Below, piece by piece: positions 36,291-46,233 of a DNA stretch of 64,000 nucleotides; positions within the stretch are counted from its first letter, which is position 1, and every line of letters begins with the position of its first letter. Source of the DNA: CAIJMU01 sp035530275 (lineage in GTDB: Bacteria > Spirochaetota > Spirochaetia > Treponematales > Rectinemataceae). The position numbers and the translations under genes were made by a program. Under the pieces are notes generated by a model. It ran no database searches. It was not told the origin of the DNA and saw only the letters and a list, made by a program, of their open reading frames with translations. The stretch spans positions 62,001 to 126,000 of the forward strand of contig DATKVC010000008.1 of NCBI GenBank assembly GCA_035530275.1. The letters run 5' to 3'.

Positions 36291-38144
36291 ATGAACAATC
36301 ACAATTTACGATCTTCTCTTCGAAGCCTCATCGCGATCCTGCTTGCCGGGCCCGTCTCCATTGCGCTCTTTTCGGCCTGTCAAGGAACCATCGGCTCTGC
36401 GAGCCTCGCGACCCAGGGCTCCACTCCGGCCGCTTCAACCCTTCAGGAATCCCAGGCGATCTATCGGAGACTGGACACGAACGATTCGGCCGCCTGGGCC
36501 TCGGCCGTCCAGGCGAAAGCCGTTCGGCAGGGAGCCGTCATCGCCAAGACCTCAAGCGCCTTCGATACATCACTTTTCACAGGTCTGGGCGCGACCCAGA
36601 CCGGAAGCATCGCGGTGGCCGACGGGATCTGGCGGCACCTCGCCGTCGCCGCAGGGTCCGAGCAGAGCCTCATCGCCGCCCTTCGCGCCACCCCGGGCGT
36701 CCTTTCCGTCGAGCCGGAAAACATCCTCCATATTCCCGCGGGCGAAGGCATCACTTCGGCAACGAGAATGGGATCGGCGACGAGGGCTTTGGGCTCGGCG
36801 ATCCTCAACGATCCCTATGTTTCCTCGGCCGAATATAGTCTTACCATCACCCATGCGATCGACGCCTATTCGAGCTACCCGCTTGGCGGCGCCACCCCCA
36901 AGACGGCTTACGCCGCCGTCATCGACACGGGCATCAACCTGGCCCATCAAGATTTCAACACGAGTTCCGGCTCCATCGTCGTCCGAGCGATGAGCGCCTT
37001 TTCCCAGGACTCCGGCGGGATCACCTACACCTATGTCGGCGACGGCGCTCCTTTCATCGACGTCCAGGCGACTGGCGGTACTACAGCCAATTGGGACGAT
37101 GACGGTCACGGCAGCCATGTGGCAGGCATCGTCGGCGCGGTCGGAAATAACGGACTCGGCACGGCCGGCGTCATGTGGAGCGGACTGAATCTCATCTCCT
37201 ACAAGGTAATCACCGATAACGAGACGGTTTCGACGGGCGGGACAGCAGGTTCGGGAGGCGACTGGGCCGTCTACGGATCCCTCAAGGATCTCGCCGACTG
37301 GTGGTCGACCCCGACGAATCATCCGAACGCTCCTAATCAAGTCACCCTCCCCGTCAACATGTCCCTCGGTTCGTCCTACGCAAGCCCCTTCGAGATCGAG
37401 ATGATCGCTTACGCCCTTTCGAAGAAGGTTCTCGTCTGCGCATCGATGGGCAACGATGGTCGATCGACCGCCGAGTACCCGGCGGCCTATAGCGGCGTCA
37501 TCGCCGTCGGGGCCACAGACGGGACGGACGCCTTGGCGGAATTCTCAACTACCGGGAACTGGATGTCGGTATGCTCCCCCGGATTCGACATAATTTCGAC
37601 CTTCAACGGCTCGCCGAGCGACTATGAATGGGATTCGGGCACCTCGATGGCCGCGCCCTTCGTCACCGGCCTCGCCGCCTATATCCTTGCCTACAATCCG
37701 AACCTCCAGCCCGATCAGGTAAAGACCATCATCGAGAATACGGCGGACAAGATCGGGGGAGAGACCGGTTACTCGGCCGATTTCGGCTACGGGAGGGTAA
37801 ACGTCAAGAGCGCGATGGATCTCGCCTCCTCCATCGCGGCGGGAACAAGCACCCTGACATCCACCTACAGCACGGGGACCCTCACAATTGCGGTAAGTTT
37901 GGCGAATAGTCCGCTCACGGACCAGAAAGTCTACCTCTACGATTCGACAGGCGCCTTCGTCGAGTTCGGCTACACGAGCGACTCGAGCTACATTTCGAAC
38001 AACTCCGAAAGCGGCACTGTCAAATTCATGTTGCTCAAGCCGGGCACCTATACAGCGGCGGTGAACTACGCGGGAAATCTCTACACGACAACGGCCCCGA
38101 TGGCTCCGACGGGAGACGCGAGCGCGACCATCACCATCCCCTAA
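36291..38144 (+). CDS. Subtilisin-like (S8) serine protease lipoprotein
   Basis: 617 residues. Signal peptide with lipobox (ALFSAC), an inhibitor-like prodomain (about 60-150; SLIAALRATPGVLSVEPENIL), then the S8 catalytic domain with the triad Asp212 (AVIDTGINLAHQDF), His273 (DDDGHGSHVAGIVGA) and Ser452 (SGTSMAAPFVTGLAAY); the oxyanion Asn is in CASMGNDG. The C-terminal about 110 residues form a separate beta-rich domain. Start at 36291, after GAGG; an ATG at 36273 overlaps the upstream gene. The stop abuts the convergent kinase stop with no gap. Confidence 0.92.
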   Translation: MNNHNLRSSLRSLIAILLAGPVSIALFSACQGTIGSASLATQGSTPAASTLQESQAIYRRLDTNDSAAWASAVQAKAVRQGAVIAKTSSAFDTSLFTGLGATQTGSIAVADGIWRHLAVAAGSEQSLIAALRATPGVLSVEPENILHIPAGEGITSATRMGSATRALGSAILNDPYVSSAEYSLTITHAIDAYSSYPLGGATPKTAYAAVIDTGINLAHQDFNTSSGSIVVRAMSAFSQDSGGITYTYVGDGAPFIDVQATGGTTANWDDDGHGSHVAGIVGAVGNNGLGTAGVMWSGLNLISYKVITDNETVSTGGTAGSGGDWAVYGSLKDLADWWSTPTNHPNAPNQVTLPVNMSLGSSYASPFEIEMIAYALSKKVLVCASMGNDGRSTAEYPAAYSGVIAVGATDGTDALAEFSTTGNWMSVCSPGFDIISTFNGSPSDYEWDSGTSMAAPFVTGLAAYILAYNPNLQPDQVKTIIENTADKIGGETGYSADFGYGRVNVKSAMDLASSIAAGTSTLTSTYSTGTLTIAVSLANSPLTDQKVYLYDSTGAFVEFGYTSDSSYISNNSESGTVKFMLLKPGTYTAAVNYAGNLYTTTAPMAPTGDASATITIP

Positions 38145-39272
38145 TCACGCTCCATAAGGCACGACGAAGGACATTCTCGCCCCTTCCCACTCGCTCCTCC
38201 CGACCTCGATGCGGCCTCCCAACCTCTTGGCGAGGCTGCCCGAGATGACGAGTCCGACTCCGCTGCCCAACTCGCCCTCGGTCCCGAGCCGCGAGCGCAC
38301 GAAGTTGCCGTGAAGGCCGGAGGCCTGGGCGGAATCGATGCCGGGCCCCGAGTCCTCCACGGAGAACTCGACGCCGCCATCGAGAGCCCGTGCCCTGATC
38401 GCCACCCTGCCGCCGCGCGGACTGAATTTGCAGGCGTTGCCGGCGAGATTGCGGAGGATGGTCGCAAGGGCGAAGGAGTCGAGGCGAAGCGGCTCGGGGC
38501 GCCCGAGCACTTCGACCTTGAGCTCGATCCCCTTGCGCTCTGCCGTCTCTGTGCAGGATGCGGCGGCCTGGGCCAAGGCCTCCGCGATGCTCACTTCCTC
38601 CTTCCTCATCGGCGCCGATCCCTGTTCCGTCTCGGTGCGGGCCCAGGCGAGGGTCGAGCTGAGAAGATCGACGCCTCTTCTCGAGGTCTCCCCGATTGCG
38701 TCGAGGAACTCTTGCACCTCGGCGGGATCCATCGTGCGCCAGCCTTTGGCGAGGATGTCGATCGCCCCGGGAATGCTCGAAATGGAATTCCTGAGGTCAT
38801 GGCCGAGGATATGCAGCAAGCGGTCGCGGGTCTCGACGGCCGCGGCCAGGGAGGCATTGCGAGCGGCGAGCTCGGAGGCGTTTCTCCTGAGGCGCACGTG
38901 GGTCTCGACCCTGGCCACGAGGAGGGAGTCGATCACCGGTTTGGTGACATAGTCGACAGCGCCTTCGCGAAAGCCCCGCACCGCGTCCTCGGCCTCGACT
39001 TGGGCGGCCGAAAGGAATATCACGGGAATGTCGCGCGTCCTCTCGTCGGCTTTGAGGCGCCTGCAGGTTTCATAGCCGTCCATGCCCGGCATGGATATAT
39101 CGAGAAGTATGAGATCGGGCGCCTCGGCTGCGACGAGTTCGAGGGCCTCGGCCCCCGAAGCGACCGGCCGCGGGTCGTAGCCTGCCTTGCGCAGGATCGA
39201 CGAGGCCAGCGCGAGGTTCTGAGGCAGGTCGTCCACGACGAGAACGCTCCCCTTGCCGCGATTTTCATCCAT
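38145..39272 (-). CDS. Response regulator-histidine kinase fusion
   Basis: 375 residues: receiver (SVLVVDDLPQNLALA, LILLDISMPGMDGYE with Asp about 56), coiled linker, HisKA (HILGHDLRNSISSIPGAID, His about 154) and HATPase (LAGNACKFSPRGG, VEDSGPGI, GSGVGLVISGSLAKRLGG). No membrane helix, so it is cytoplasmic. It is probably phosphorylated by the upstream membrane kinase and in turn autophosphorylates. The start at 39272 has AAGGAGG eight bases upstream and overlaps the upstream gene by eight bases. Confidence 0.88.
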   Translation of the reverse strand: MDENRGKGSVLVVDDLPQNLALASSILRKAGYDPRPVASGAEALELVAAEAPDLILLDISMPGMDGYETCRRLKADERTRDIPVIFLSAAQVEAEDAVRGFREGAVDYVTKPVIDSLLVARVETHVRLRRNASELAARNASLAAAVETRDRLLHILGHDLRNSISSIPGAIDILAKGWRTMDPAEVQEFLDAIGETSRRGVDLLSSTLAWARTETEQGSAPMRKEEVSIAEALAQAAASCTETAERKGIELKVEVLGRPEPLRLDSFALATILRNLAGNACKFSPRGGRVAIRARALDGGVEFSVEDSGPGIDSAQASGLHGNFVRSRLGTEGELGSGVGLVISGSLAKRLGGRIEVGRSEWEGARMSFVVPYGA

Positions 39273-41637
39273 TGATTCCGTCCTCCTTGCCGTGGGAAAT
39301 GCCTTCTTCGCCATTGACGGAACTCCGCGCGCCGATCAGTTCGCCGATCTTCCGCGCATCGGACAAGGCCGACTTGATCGCCTCGAGGTCGACGACGGAA
39401 GAGCCGACCGCGAGCCGCTCGCCGAGATCGCAGAGGATCGCGATGCCATATTTCTTGCCAATTGCGATAATAGCCTTGGCCGAGCTCTCGGCGGCGAGAA
39501 GGGAGAAGGTCTTTGTGGCATCCGAGAGTTTCGGGGCGACCTCGGTCGCCCAGTCTCTCGCCATGTCCGACTCGCGCGGCGAGGCGTCGGGATTCTCGAC
39601 GGCGACCATGACCCCGGCGGCGAGGGCCTGCCGACGGAAGAGATCGACGCCGTCCACGACCGGCGGGCGTGAAGCCCGCTCAGCCTCCACGAAGCTCCTC
39701 GTCCGCACTTCGAGATGCCGAGCGAGCTCGCGAAGGAGCTCCGAGCGCCCCGCGGGTTTGAGCAGCACTCCCTGAACAAGGGCATCCAGATCCGGCATCT
39801 CGTCGCGAGGGTCCCGAGAACCGGTCAAGACGACGATGGGGCAGGCGGCTACGGCCCGATCGGCTCGTATGGCTCTGACAAGTTCGACACCGGAAAGGAC
39901 GGGCAGCGCGAAATCCATAAGGACCAGATCGGGCTTTCTTTTTCGCATCGTTTCGAGGGCGAGGCGTCCATTGTCCGCTTCCGTTACCGTGAGGCCGGCC
40001 TCCTCGAGAAAGGTCCTGAGCACCTGCCTGTTGAATCGATCGTCTTCCACGACGAGGACCCTCGCCGGCTTGAAATCGAAAATCGCGTCTCCAACCCCGA
40101 GCCTGGCTTCGGCCTTGTCGTCTGCATCGGCAGCCTGGATTCCCGGCAGATCGATCGCGAAAAGAGAACTCTTGCCGACCTCGCTCCGGACGCTCACCGA
40201 ACCTCCCATCGCCTCCGCGAGTTTGCGCGAAATGGAAAGACCGAGTCCCGATCCCGAGAAGTGCCTCGAGTGCCGGGCGTCGGCCTGTATGAAGGGCTCG
40301 AAAATCCGCTCGAGATCTGATTTCGCAATGCCGATTCCGCTATCCTCAACTTCGAAGCGGAGGCTCACCGTTCCACCGCCCCCGGATTCGACGGCGATTG
40401 CCCGGACGACGACCCCGCCTTCGTGCGTGAATTTCGCGGCATTGCCCACGAGGTTGAAGAGAATCTGCCTGAGCCGCGTCTCATCGAGGAGGAGACGCCC
40501 GCCGAGACCCTCCGATTTTTCGACCGCGAAGCTCAGGCCCTTCTTCTCGAACTGCGGCGCGAAGACGAGGCGAATGTCCTCGATCATGGCTGCCACATCG
40601 ACCGGAGTCGGCTTGATCTCCATGCGCTCGGCCTCGAGGCGCGAGAGGTCGAGGATGTCGTTGATGAGGGCGAGAAGGGCCCGGCCGCTCGTGGCGATGC
40701 CGTCGAGCCAGGACCTCTCCCTGCTTTTTTCCGGATGGCTTTCCTTGAGGAGCTCCGCGAAGCCGAGGATGGCGTTCATCGGCGTCCGTATCTCGTGGCT
40801 CATGTTGGCGAGGAACTCCGACTTGGCGCGCTCGGCCCGGGCGAGCCTCGCCGAACGATCCTCGAGGCTGATGGCGAGTCTGCGGCTCCGCGCGAGGGAT
40901 AGCGCGGTCAGGACCGAGGCGCCGAGAAGGAAGAATATCGCGGCCCCGATGCCGGCCAGAGTCTCGGTCCAGACCCGCAGATTGATCTCCCCGAGTGCCC
41001 GGGATCGCGAGCTGACGATGCTCTCCATTTTTCGGCTCCAGTCGCCGATGCGCGATTGGACATCGGATAGGGGATCGGGAAGTCCCGTCATGTGTTCGAG
41101 TTCCGCGCTCGGCAAATCGCTCGAAAGCCTGAGGTCGATGAGCCGCTGGAGGTAGCGGAATTTCCCCACGATATTCCGACTCAGTTCGTCGAGATCGGTG
41201 GAAGTAAAAACTGTCGAAAGATGTGATCCGGCGATAGCCTTGGAAAGCGCATCGAGATTGGCGAGGGTGTCATCGCGATCCTGGGTGTAGGCCGCAAGAT
41301 CGGCGCTGGAGCGCGTGATGAGAATCTGTCTGGAATCGGAGATGGCCTGGTAAAAATCCGAGGAAAGATCACCGAGTCCCTTCTGGACGGCGAGGATCTC
41401 GCTCCAGGCTTTTTCGGCGGTCGCGTTTCGCATCGCGCTCATGTAATTTACCCAAACAACCAGCACCGAACAGGAAATCGCCGCTGCAATGGCGACGACC
41501 CAAATCAGCCTTTCTCCTCGCTTCTCCGCGGCCGTCGGATGCCTGTCGCCCGGCTCATCGTCAGAAGCCCCGCCTCCAGGCAGCGGCGATCCGTCGAAAA
41601 ATCCGTCCCTGGGATGTGATGAAGAAAAATAAGGCAT
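39265..41637 (-). CDS. Membrane hybrid histidine kinase
   Basis: 790 residues. A cytoplasmic Pro/Gly-rich N-terminus, TM1 (LIWVVAIAAAISCSVLVVWV), a helical periplasmic sensor of about 150 residues, TM2 (IGAAIFFLLGASVLTALSLA), HisKA (NMSHEIRTPMNAILGF, His about 280), HATPase (DSGIGIAKS, SGSGLGLSISRKLAEA) and receiver (LVLMDFALP, Asp about 573). The C-terminal 120 residues have an Hpt-like helical pattern but I see no phospho-acceptor His. The start at 41637 lacks a ribosome-binding site; TATAGT ends three bases before it. Operon with the REC-kinase gene. Confidence 0.85.
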   Translation of the reverse strand: MPYFSSSHPRDGFFDGSPLPGGGASDDEPGDRHPTAAEKRGERLIWVVAIAAAISCSVLVVWVNYMSAMRNATAEKAWSEILAVQKGLGDLSSDFYQAISDSRQILITRSSADLAAYTQDRDDTLANLDALSKAIAGSHLSTVFTSTDLDELSRNIVGKFRYLQRLIDLRLSSDLPSAELEHMTGLPDPLSDVQSRIGDWSRKMESIVSSRSRALGEINLRVWTETLAGIGAAIFFLLGASVLTALSLARSRRLAISLEDRSARLARAERAKSEFLANMSHEIRTPMNAILGFAELLKESHPEKSRERSWLDGIATSGRALLALINDILDLSRLEAERMEIKPTPVDVAAMIEDIRLVFAPQFEKKGLSFAVEKSEGLGGRLLLDETRLRQILFNLVGNAAKFTHEGGVVVRAIAVESGGGGTVSLRFEVEDSGIGIAKSDLERIFEPFIQADARHSRHFSGSGLGLSISRKLAEAMGGSVSVRSEVGKSSLFAIDLPGIQAADADDKAEARLGVGDAIFDFKPARVLVVEDDRFNRQVLRTFLEEAGLTVTEADNGRLALETMRKRKPDLVLMDFALPVLSGVELVRAIRADRAVAACPIVVLTGSRDPRDEMPDLDALVQGVLLKPAGRSELLRELARHLEVRTRSFVEAERASRPPVVDGVDLFRRQALAAGVMVAVENPDASPRESDMARDWATEVAPKLSDATKTFSLLAAESSAKAIIAIGKKYGIAILCDLGERLAVGSSVVDLEAIKSALSDARKIGELIGARSSVNGEEGISHGKEDGING

Positions 41638-42073
41638 GCTACTATAATCCCGCTGCGACAGCACCGTTACAAGCAGAGAAAGGCCAAAAGGGTGTGAGCG
41701 CTCGATCAGGAACGCCAATCAAGGTCGACAGCCTCGCAATCGGCGCCCCTGGAAGAGGCCGAAGATCGCGCGACCGGCTCACGCTGCGGATCAGGTTCGA
41801 ATTCACTTCGGCAGAGGGCCTCTGCACTGTTGCGAGGAACGACCATTCTCCTACAGGCCTTTCGTCGCTTTTTCCTATACAAGAGTTAAGTAGTTTGGGT
41901 CGTTTTAGTCGCAATTATATATAAATGACTATATTCTCATTATCTTGTGCACGGCCATGCGAGGCCGCTATACGCGATGGATCGGGGAAAATCCGGTAAT
42001 GTGAAGATTTTTTCATGCTTATTTCTTGTGTTCCATTATACTGAGTGACATGCTTTCCGTCCCAGGAGCAAAA
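41638..42073. other. Divergent intergenic region before the secretion/signalling operon
   Basis: 436 bp without a convincing gene; a 102-codon frame here has no ribosome-binding site or recognisable sequence. The right half is AT-rich (41905-42045), in contrast to the surroundings. TATACT at 42037-42042 is a possible -10 for the rightward operon without a good -35. AGGAG at about 42063 is the ribosome-binding site of the next gene. Confidence 0.5.
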
Positions 42074-42598
42074 ATGGAACAGTCTTCGGTGCACCCGCCC
42101 CAGGAGCTGCCACGCCTCCTCTCGATGACATTGAATATCCGCGAATTCTCCCGATCATGGCAGCACTGCGATAGTTTATCCAATTTCCTCGGCAGGGCCG
42201 TGAGCGCGGACAAGAAAGACTCGTTCAGGTACGAGAACATGGTTTCGACCGTGATCAACGAGGTCCTTGAAGCGCTCTATCATAACCACGGCTCGGAGGA
42301 ATCGGCCGAATTGGGAATCGGCATAGATGGTTCCAAGCTCGAGTTTTCGATAATCTTCGTCCCCGATCGAGCCTCTTCCGCTTTTTACGAGGAAGTCGCT
42401 CGTTCGCTCTCGGATGGAAACGTGCAGGAACGCTACGAAAAGTTCCTTCTCGCCGACAAAGAGGTAGCGCCGGGGCTTGCCGGCTTTCTCGAGATCGCGT
42501 CCACCTGCGATGCCCGCGTCAGTATCAGCACCAGCGAGAACAACCCCCGCATGAGTATCGCCGTAATTTTGGACATGGATCGATTGCTCAAGGAGTGA
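42074..42598 (+). CDS. GHKL-like regulatory protein, first gene of the signalling/export operon
   Basis: 174 residues, no signal peptide. A stretch in the middle (FRYENMVSTVINEVLEALYHNH) resembles the N-box helix of GHKL ATPases, in a degenerate form, followed by LEFSIIFVPD. This places it near the slr1658/SiaB-type proteins that act with SpoIIE phosphatases, a call made from pattern recall alone. It may be an anti-sigma-like kinase or an inactive relative. AGGAG sits upstream and the next gene starts 4 bp after its stop. Confidence 0.5.
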   Translation: MEQSSVHPPQELPRLLSMTLNIREFSRSWQHCDSLSNFLGRAVSADKKDSFRYENMVSTVINEVLEALYHNHGSEESAELGIGIDGSKLEFSIIFVPDRASSAFYEEVARSLSDGNVQERYEKFLLADKEVAPGLAGFLEIASTCDARVSISTSENNPRMSIAVILDMDRLLKE

Positions 42599-42602
42599 GT
42601 CG

Positions 42603-43781
42603 ATGAACGTGAAAGCGAGCGATTCCTTCGATATCCAATTCGATACGGTCGGCCAGGAACTGATAGTCAAGGGACGCCTGCGCCCTGAACGCGCAACGGG
42701 ACTTCGGGAAAGGCTCGCCGGCTTCGAGAACGATATCCATACGTTGAAGGGCGTCCTTTACCTCAACTGCAAGAAGGTCTCCAATCTGAACAGCATGGCC
42801 CTGTCCGAGCTCCTGGCTTTCAGCAGGCGCATGCTCGACGGCATGCCGGACCTTCGCATAAAGGTCGTGACCTCCAGCGTCGTGGCGTGGGGGCAGAAAG
42901 TCTTCGGGGTTTTCGAGAGCCTCGGAGATAGGGTCTCGATCGAGGTATATGACCAGAATATGTACCCGGGACAAGGGGTCTTCGAGAACGCGCAGTTCAT
43001 CCGCGTGCTTCGCAACCAGACCAAGATGACATGGCGTCACGAACGAAAGCTCCTCGCCAAACATGGTCTGGCGAACGGCATGGTTGTCGCCGACATCTGT
43101 TGCGGGATAGGGGATTTCGCCCAACTGGTATGGAAGGAATACAATCCTTCGCGGATGGTCTGCGTCGACCATGCGAAGAACAGCCTGGAGTACGCGAGGA
43201 AATCCGCCGCCGATTTCGGTCTCGCCGAGATCGAGTATCTCTACGGCGACGCTTCGAATCTCCTCCTGGACGACGACATGTTCGACTTCGTAACCTGCAG
43301 GCACTCCCTTCAGGTGTTCAACCATCCGGAGCAAATCCTCAAGGAGTTGTATCGAATCTGCAAACCGGGCGGCGTCGTCTACATAACCAACGAGAAGAAC
43401 TCCTTCTGCTTCGGCGAGCCCCGCGGCGAGTCGATCCAATGGACCTACAACGAGGTCGCCAAACTCTGGGACTACTTCGAAATGGATATAGAACTCGGTC
43501 CCAAACAACTTCGCTTGTTGAGCGATTGCCATTTCGAGGATCTGAAGATCGACCAATTCAACGTAACCAACCGCGACGGGGGAGATCCGCAGGAATTCGC
43601 CGAGGTCATCCAGTCTTGGCAGGACTGCTTCGACAACGACATGGCCGTGCGCCGCGGCGACAGCGACGAATGGCGCAGTCGCTTTCGCCAGGGATTCCAG
43701 GACCATATCTTCGCCATTCTCCATCCGCTCGGTTACGCGAGCTGGCCGGTCTGGGCAGCCTCCGGCCGCAAACCAAGATGA
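42603..43781 (+). CDS. STAS-like domain fused to a SAM-dependent methyltransferase
   Basis: 392 residues. The N-terminal about 120 residues look like a STAS/anti-sigma-antagonist-like domain (ELIVKGRLRPERATGLRERL, VLYLNCKKVSNLNSMALSELLAF). From about 150 a class I methyltransferase follows: MVVADICCGIGDFAQLV (motif I), MVCVDHAKNSLEYAR (motif II), FDFVTCRHSLQVFNHPEQILKELYRICKPGGVVYI (motifs IV-VI). A switchable protein module joined to a methyltransferase suggests regulated methylation of a protein, peptide or lipid. AAGGAG precedes the ATG. Confidence 0.7.
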   Translation: MNVKASDSFDIQFDTVGQELIVKGRLRPERATGLRERLAGFENDIHTLKGVLYLNCKKVSNLNSMALSELLAFSRRMLDGMPDLRIKVVTSSVVAWGQKVFGVFESLGDRVSIEVYDQNMYPGQGVFENAQFIRVLRNQTKMTWRHERKLLAKHGLANGMVVADICCGIGDFAQLVWKEYNPSRMVCVDHAKNSLEYARKSAADFGLAEIEYLYGDASNLLLDDDMFDFVTCRHSLQVFNHPEQILKELYRICKPGGVVYITNEKNSFCFGEPRGESIQWTYNEVAKLWDYFEMDIELGPKQLRLLSDCHFEDLKIDQFNVTNRDGGDPQEFAEVIQSWQDCFDNDMAVRRGDSDEWRSRFRQGFQDHIFAILHPLGYASWPVWAASGRKPR

Positions 43782-43840
43782 GAAAGACACGCGGTCTCGC
43801 CGAGGCCGCTCGCACCCTCCTTGGCTAGCGAGGAGAAGGC

Positions 43841-46225
43841 ATGGCCGCATCCATCCGATCGAGCTTTAGGCTCAAGGTTCTCCTGATAGCCGGAGGAGCG
43901 GTCTTCCTGTCCCTCCTGGTGAGCAACGCGGTGGCCCTCCTCAGCCTCAGGAGCCTCGGGAGGCAGGGGGAAGGGCTCATAGACTCGGGTCTTCGAAAAG
44001 CCAACGCGGAGTATCTCCGGAACTACGTAAGCACGACGCGACTCCGCATCAACCAGCTCATGGATGAAACCGGCGCCGAGGTGGGAACCATCGCGGCGGT
44101 TATGCAGGAGATGATCGACAAGCCCGATGTCGGCGCCACGCTCGGCGGCGTCCTCGCCTCCCTGCCTGAATATGCCGATCATCTCGTCTATCATCCCCTC
44201 GCCGATTTCCCCGACGACCCCATCTATCCGAAAGGCAAGAAGACCGGGGACTGGAGCCAAGGCGGGCAGAAATCGGCCGTCAGCCTTTGGAGCTACATGC
44301 TGGACAAGAACCACCGGCCGACGGCCGCCGCCGCCGATACGCTCAGGCTCAGCAAGGTGTTCGACCTGATCGGTCCGGAGATGCTGAAAGTCGGCAACCC
44401 GAAGCTCCAGGCCTATTTCATGGGCGACGAATCGGCTCCCCTCATGCGCCTGACGCCGAGGATCGATCTGGCCACCACCTTCGACCAGCTGTACAACGGC
44501 CACAATTTCGAGCCTTTTTGGGATTTCTTCTTCCCCGGCACGGTGCAAGGCTGGAGGAATTGGATCAGTCATCCGGAAACTCACTATTTCAATGCTACCG
44601 ATCTTACGGTCAGCTATCCCTATCTCGACGCTGCGACGGGAAATTACATCGTCACCTTCTTTCAACCCCTGTGGTCCAGGGACCGCAAGGATTTTTCCGG
44701 CGCCGTCGCGATCGACATAACTCTCGCTCAGATTTCACAATTGATCGAGAACGTGCATATCGCCGATACCGGCTTCGCGTTCCTAGCGATGTCGGATACG
44801 AATGTCATCGCCGTACCCAAACAGGCGGAGGCGAATCTCGGTCTCGTCACGAAAGTAGACGCCAATGTCGGCGTGAGCGGCATCGACCGCAAACTGACCG
44901 CCAGTACGATAGTCGGCATCCGCTCCCTGACGCTGCCCGCTTCTGACTCCGTCGACATCAAGACGGTCGATCTCGGAGACGAGAAGAACAGGCGACCCAG
45001 CACCGTCGCGCTCGCGAGGCTCGAAGGATTCAACTTCTGGGCCGACAACGCCATCCGCCGCGAATACTGGACGCTGGGCTTCATCGTTCCCGACAAGGAA
45101 ATCTACGCGGCCCTCGATCAGGCGAGGTCGGCGATCAATTCTTCGACCAACACTCTGCTTTTCCTGCAGCTTTTCATCATCATCGCGAGTCTTGTCGTAA
45201 CGCTGTTCATCCTGTTCCCACTCACGACGCGCGTGACCGGAGGGCTTACCGTCCTGACCCGCGCCGCCAACCTCATCCAAGCAAAGAACTACACCGCCAG
45301 GGCCGTGCTCACATCCAGCGACGAGATAGGGGTGCTCGCCCAAAGCTTCAACAACATGGCCGGAGAGATCCAGCACTACACCAGCGGACTCGAGGCGCTG
45401 GTCGCGGAGCGAACGAAGGAACTCGAGGAGGCCAACGCCTCGATCAGGGAGCTCAATAGCAGGCTTTCCGAGGAAAACATCAGGCTCGGCGCCGAGGTCG
45501 AGGTCGCCAGGCGACTTCAATTGATGGTGCTGCCGAGAAAGTCGGAACTCGAAGCGGTCCGCGACCTCGACATAGCGGCGTACATGGAGCCGGCGGCCGA
45601 GGTCGGCGGCGACTACTACGACGTCCTGCAGGAAGGAGGGATCGTCAAGATCGGGATCGGCGACGTGACGGGCCACGGCCTCGAAAGCGGCGTCCTCATG
45701 CTGATGGTCCAGACGGTCGCGCGGACCCTGCTGGACAGCGGCCAGTACAACCCGGTCCGCTTCCTGACCTTGCTGAACGACGTCATCTACAAGAACATCA
45801 AACGCATAGACACCGACAAGAACCTGACCGTCTCCTTCCTCGACTATGCCGATGGGCGCATGACCTTGTCCGGACAGCACGAGGAGGTCATCATCATCAG
45901 CGCGGATGGGAGCCATAAGCGCATGGACACCATGGACCTCGGCTTCCCCGTCGGGCTCGAGCCGGACATAGGCGGATTCGTCGCCACAAAGGAGCTGGAA
46001 TTCGGGGCCGGCGACACGCTGATACTTTTCACCGACGGGATCACGGAGGCGCTGAACGAAAAGCATGAACTCTACGGCATCGACCGATTCATTCGATCGC
46101 TCGTCGAGTGCCGGAACGGTTCCGCCGAAGCCATGAAGGCGGCGTCGCTCGAATCGCTGCGGTCTTTCATTGGGCGGCAGCGGGTCTATGACGATATCAG
46201 CATGATTGTGATCAAACACAAATAG
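43841..46225 (+). CDS. Membrane SpoIIE/PP2C phosphatase with Cache-like sensor and HAMP
   Basis: 794 residues: TM1 (about 10-35), a large periplasmic sensor (about 40-430, including FSGAVAIDITLAQISQLIENVHIADTGFAFL, typical of Cache domains), TM2 (about 438-460), HAMP (to about 515), coiled coil, and a SpoIIE phosphatase domain with metal-binding VGGDYYDV (about 586), GDVTGHG and a final DDISMIV. It would sense an extracellular ligand and dephosphorylate a partner, most likely the STAS-like protein encoded at 46794 or the STAS-methyltransferase. AGGAGAAGG precedes the ATG. Confidence 0.88.
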   Translation: MAASIRSSFRLKVLLIAGGAVFLSLLVSNAVALLSLRSLGRQGEGLIDSGLRKANAEYLRNYVSTTRLRINQLMDETGAEVGTIAAVMQEMIDKPDVGATLGGVLASLPEYADHLVYHPLADFPDDPIYPKGKKTGDWSQGGQKSAVSLWSYMLDKNHRPTAAAADTLRLSKVFDLIGPEMLKVGNPKLQAYFMGDESAPLMRLTPRIDLATTFDQLYNGHNFEPFWDFFFPGTVQGWRNWISHPETHYFNATDLTVSYPYLDAATGNYIVTFFQPLWSRDRKDFSGAVAIDITLAQISQLIENVHIADTGFAFLAMSDTNVIAVPKQAEANLGLVTKVDANVGVSGIDRKLTASTIVGIRSLTLPASDSVDIKTVDLGDEKNRRPSTVALARLEGFNFWADNAIRREYWTLGFIVPDKEIYAALDQARSAINSSTNTLLFLQLFIIIASLVVTLFILFPLTTRVTGGLTVLTRAANLIQAKNYTARAVLTSSDEIGVLAQSFNNMAGEIQHYTSGLEALVAERTKELEEANASIRELNSRLSEENIRLGAEVEVARRLQLMVLPRKSELEAVRDLDIAAYMEPAAEVGGDYYDVLQEGGIVKIGIGDVTGHGLESGVLMLMVQTVARTLLDSGQYNPVRFLTLLNDVIYKNIKRIDTDKNLTVSFLDYADGRMTLSGQHEEVIIISADGSHKRMDTMDLGFPVGLEPDIGGFVATKELEFGAGDTLILFTDGITEALNEKHELYGIDRFIRSLVECRNGSAEAMKAASLESLRSFIGRQRVYDDISMIVIKHK

Positions 46226-46233
46226 GAGCGGCC

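Noticed and set aside
41616..41924. 102-codon frame in the divergent intergenic region
   Set aside because: It starts inside the kinase gene on the opposite strand, has no ribosome-binding site and no recognisable sequence.
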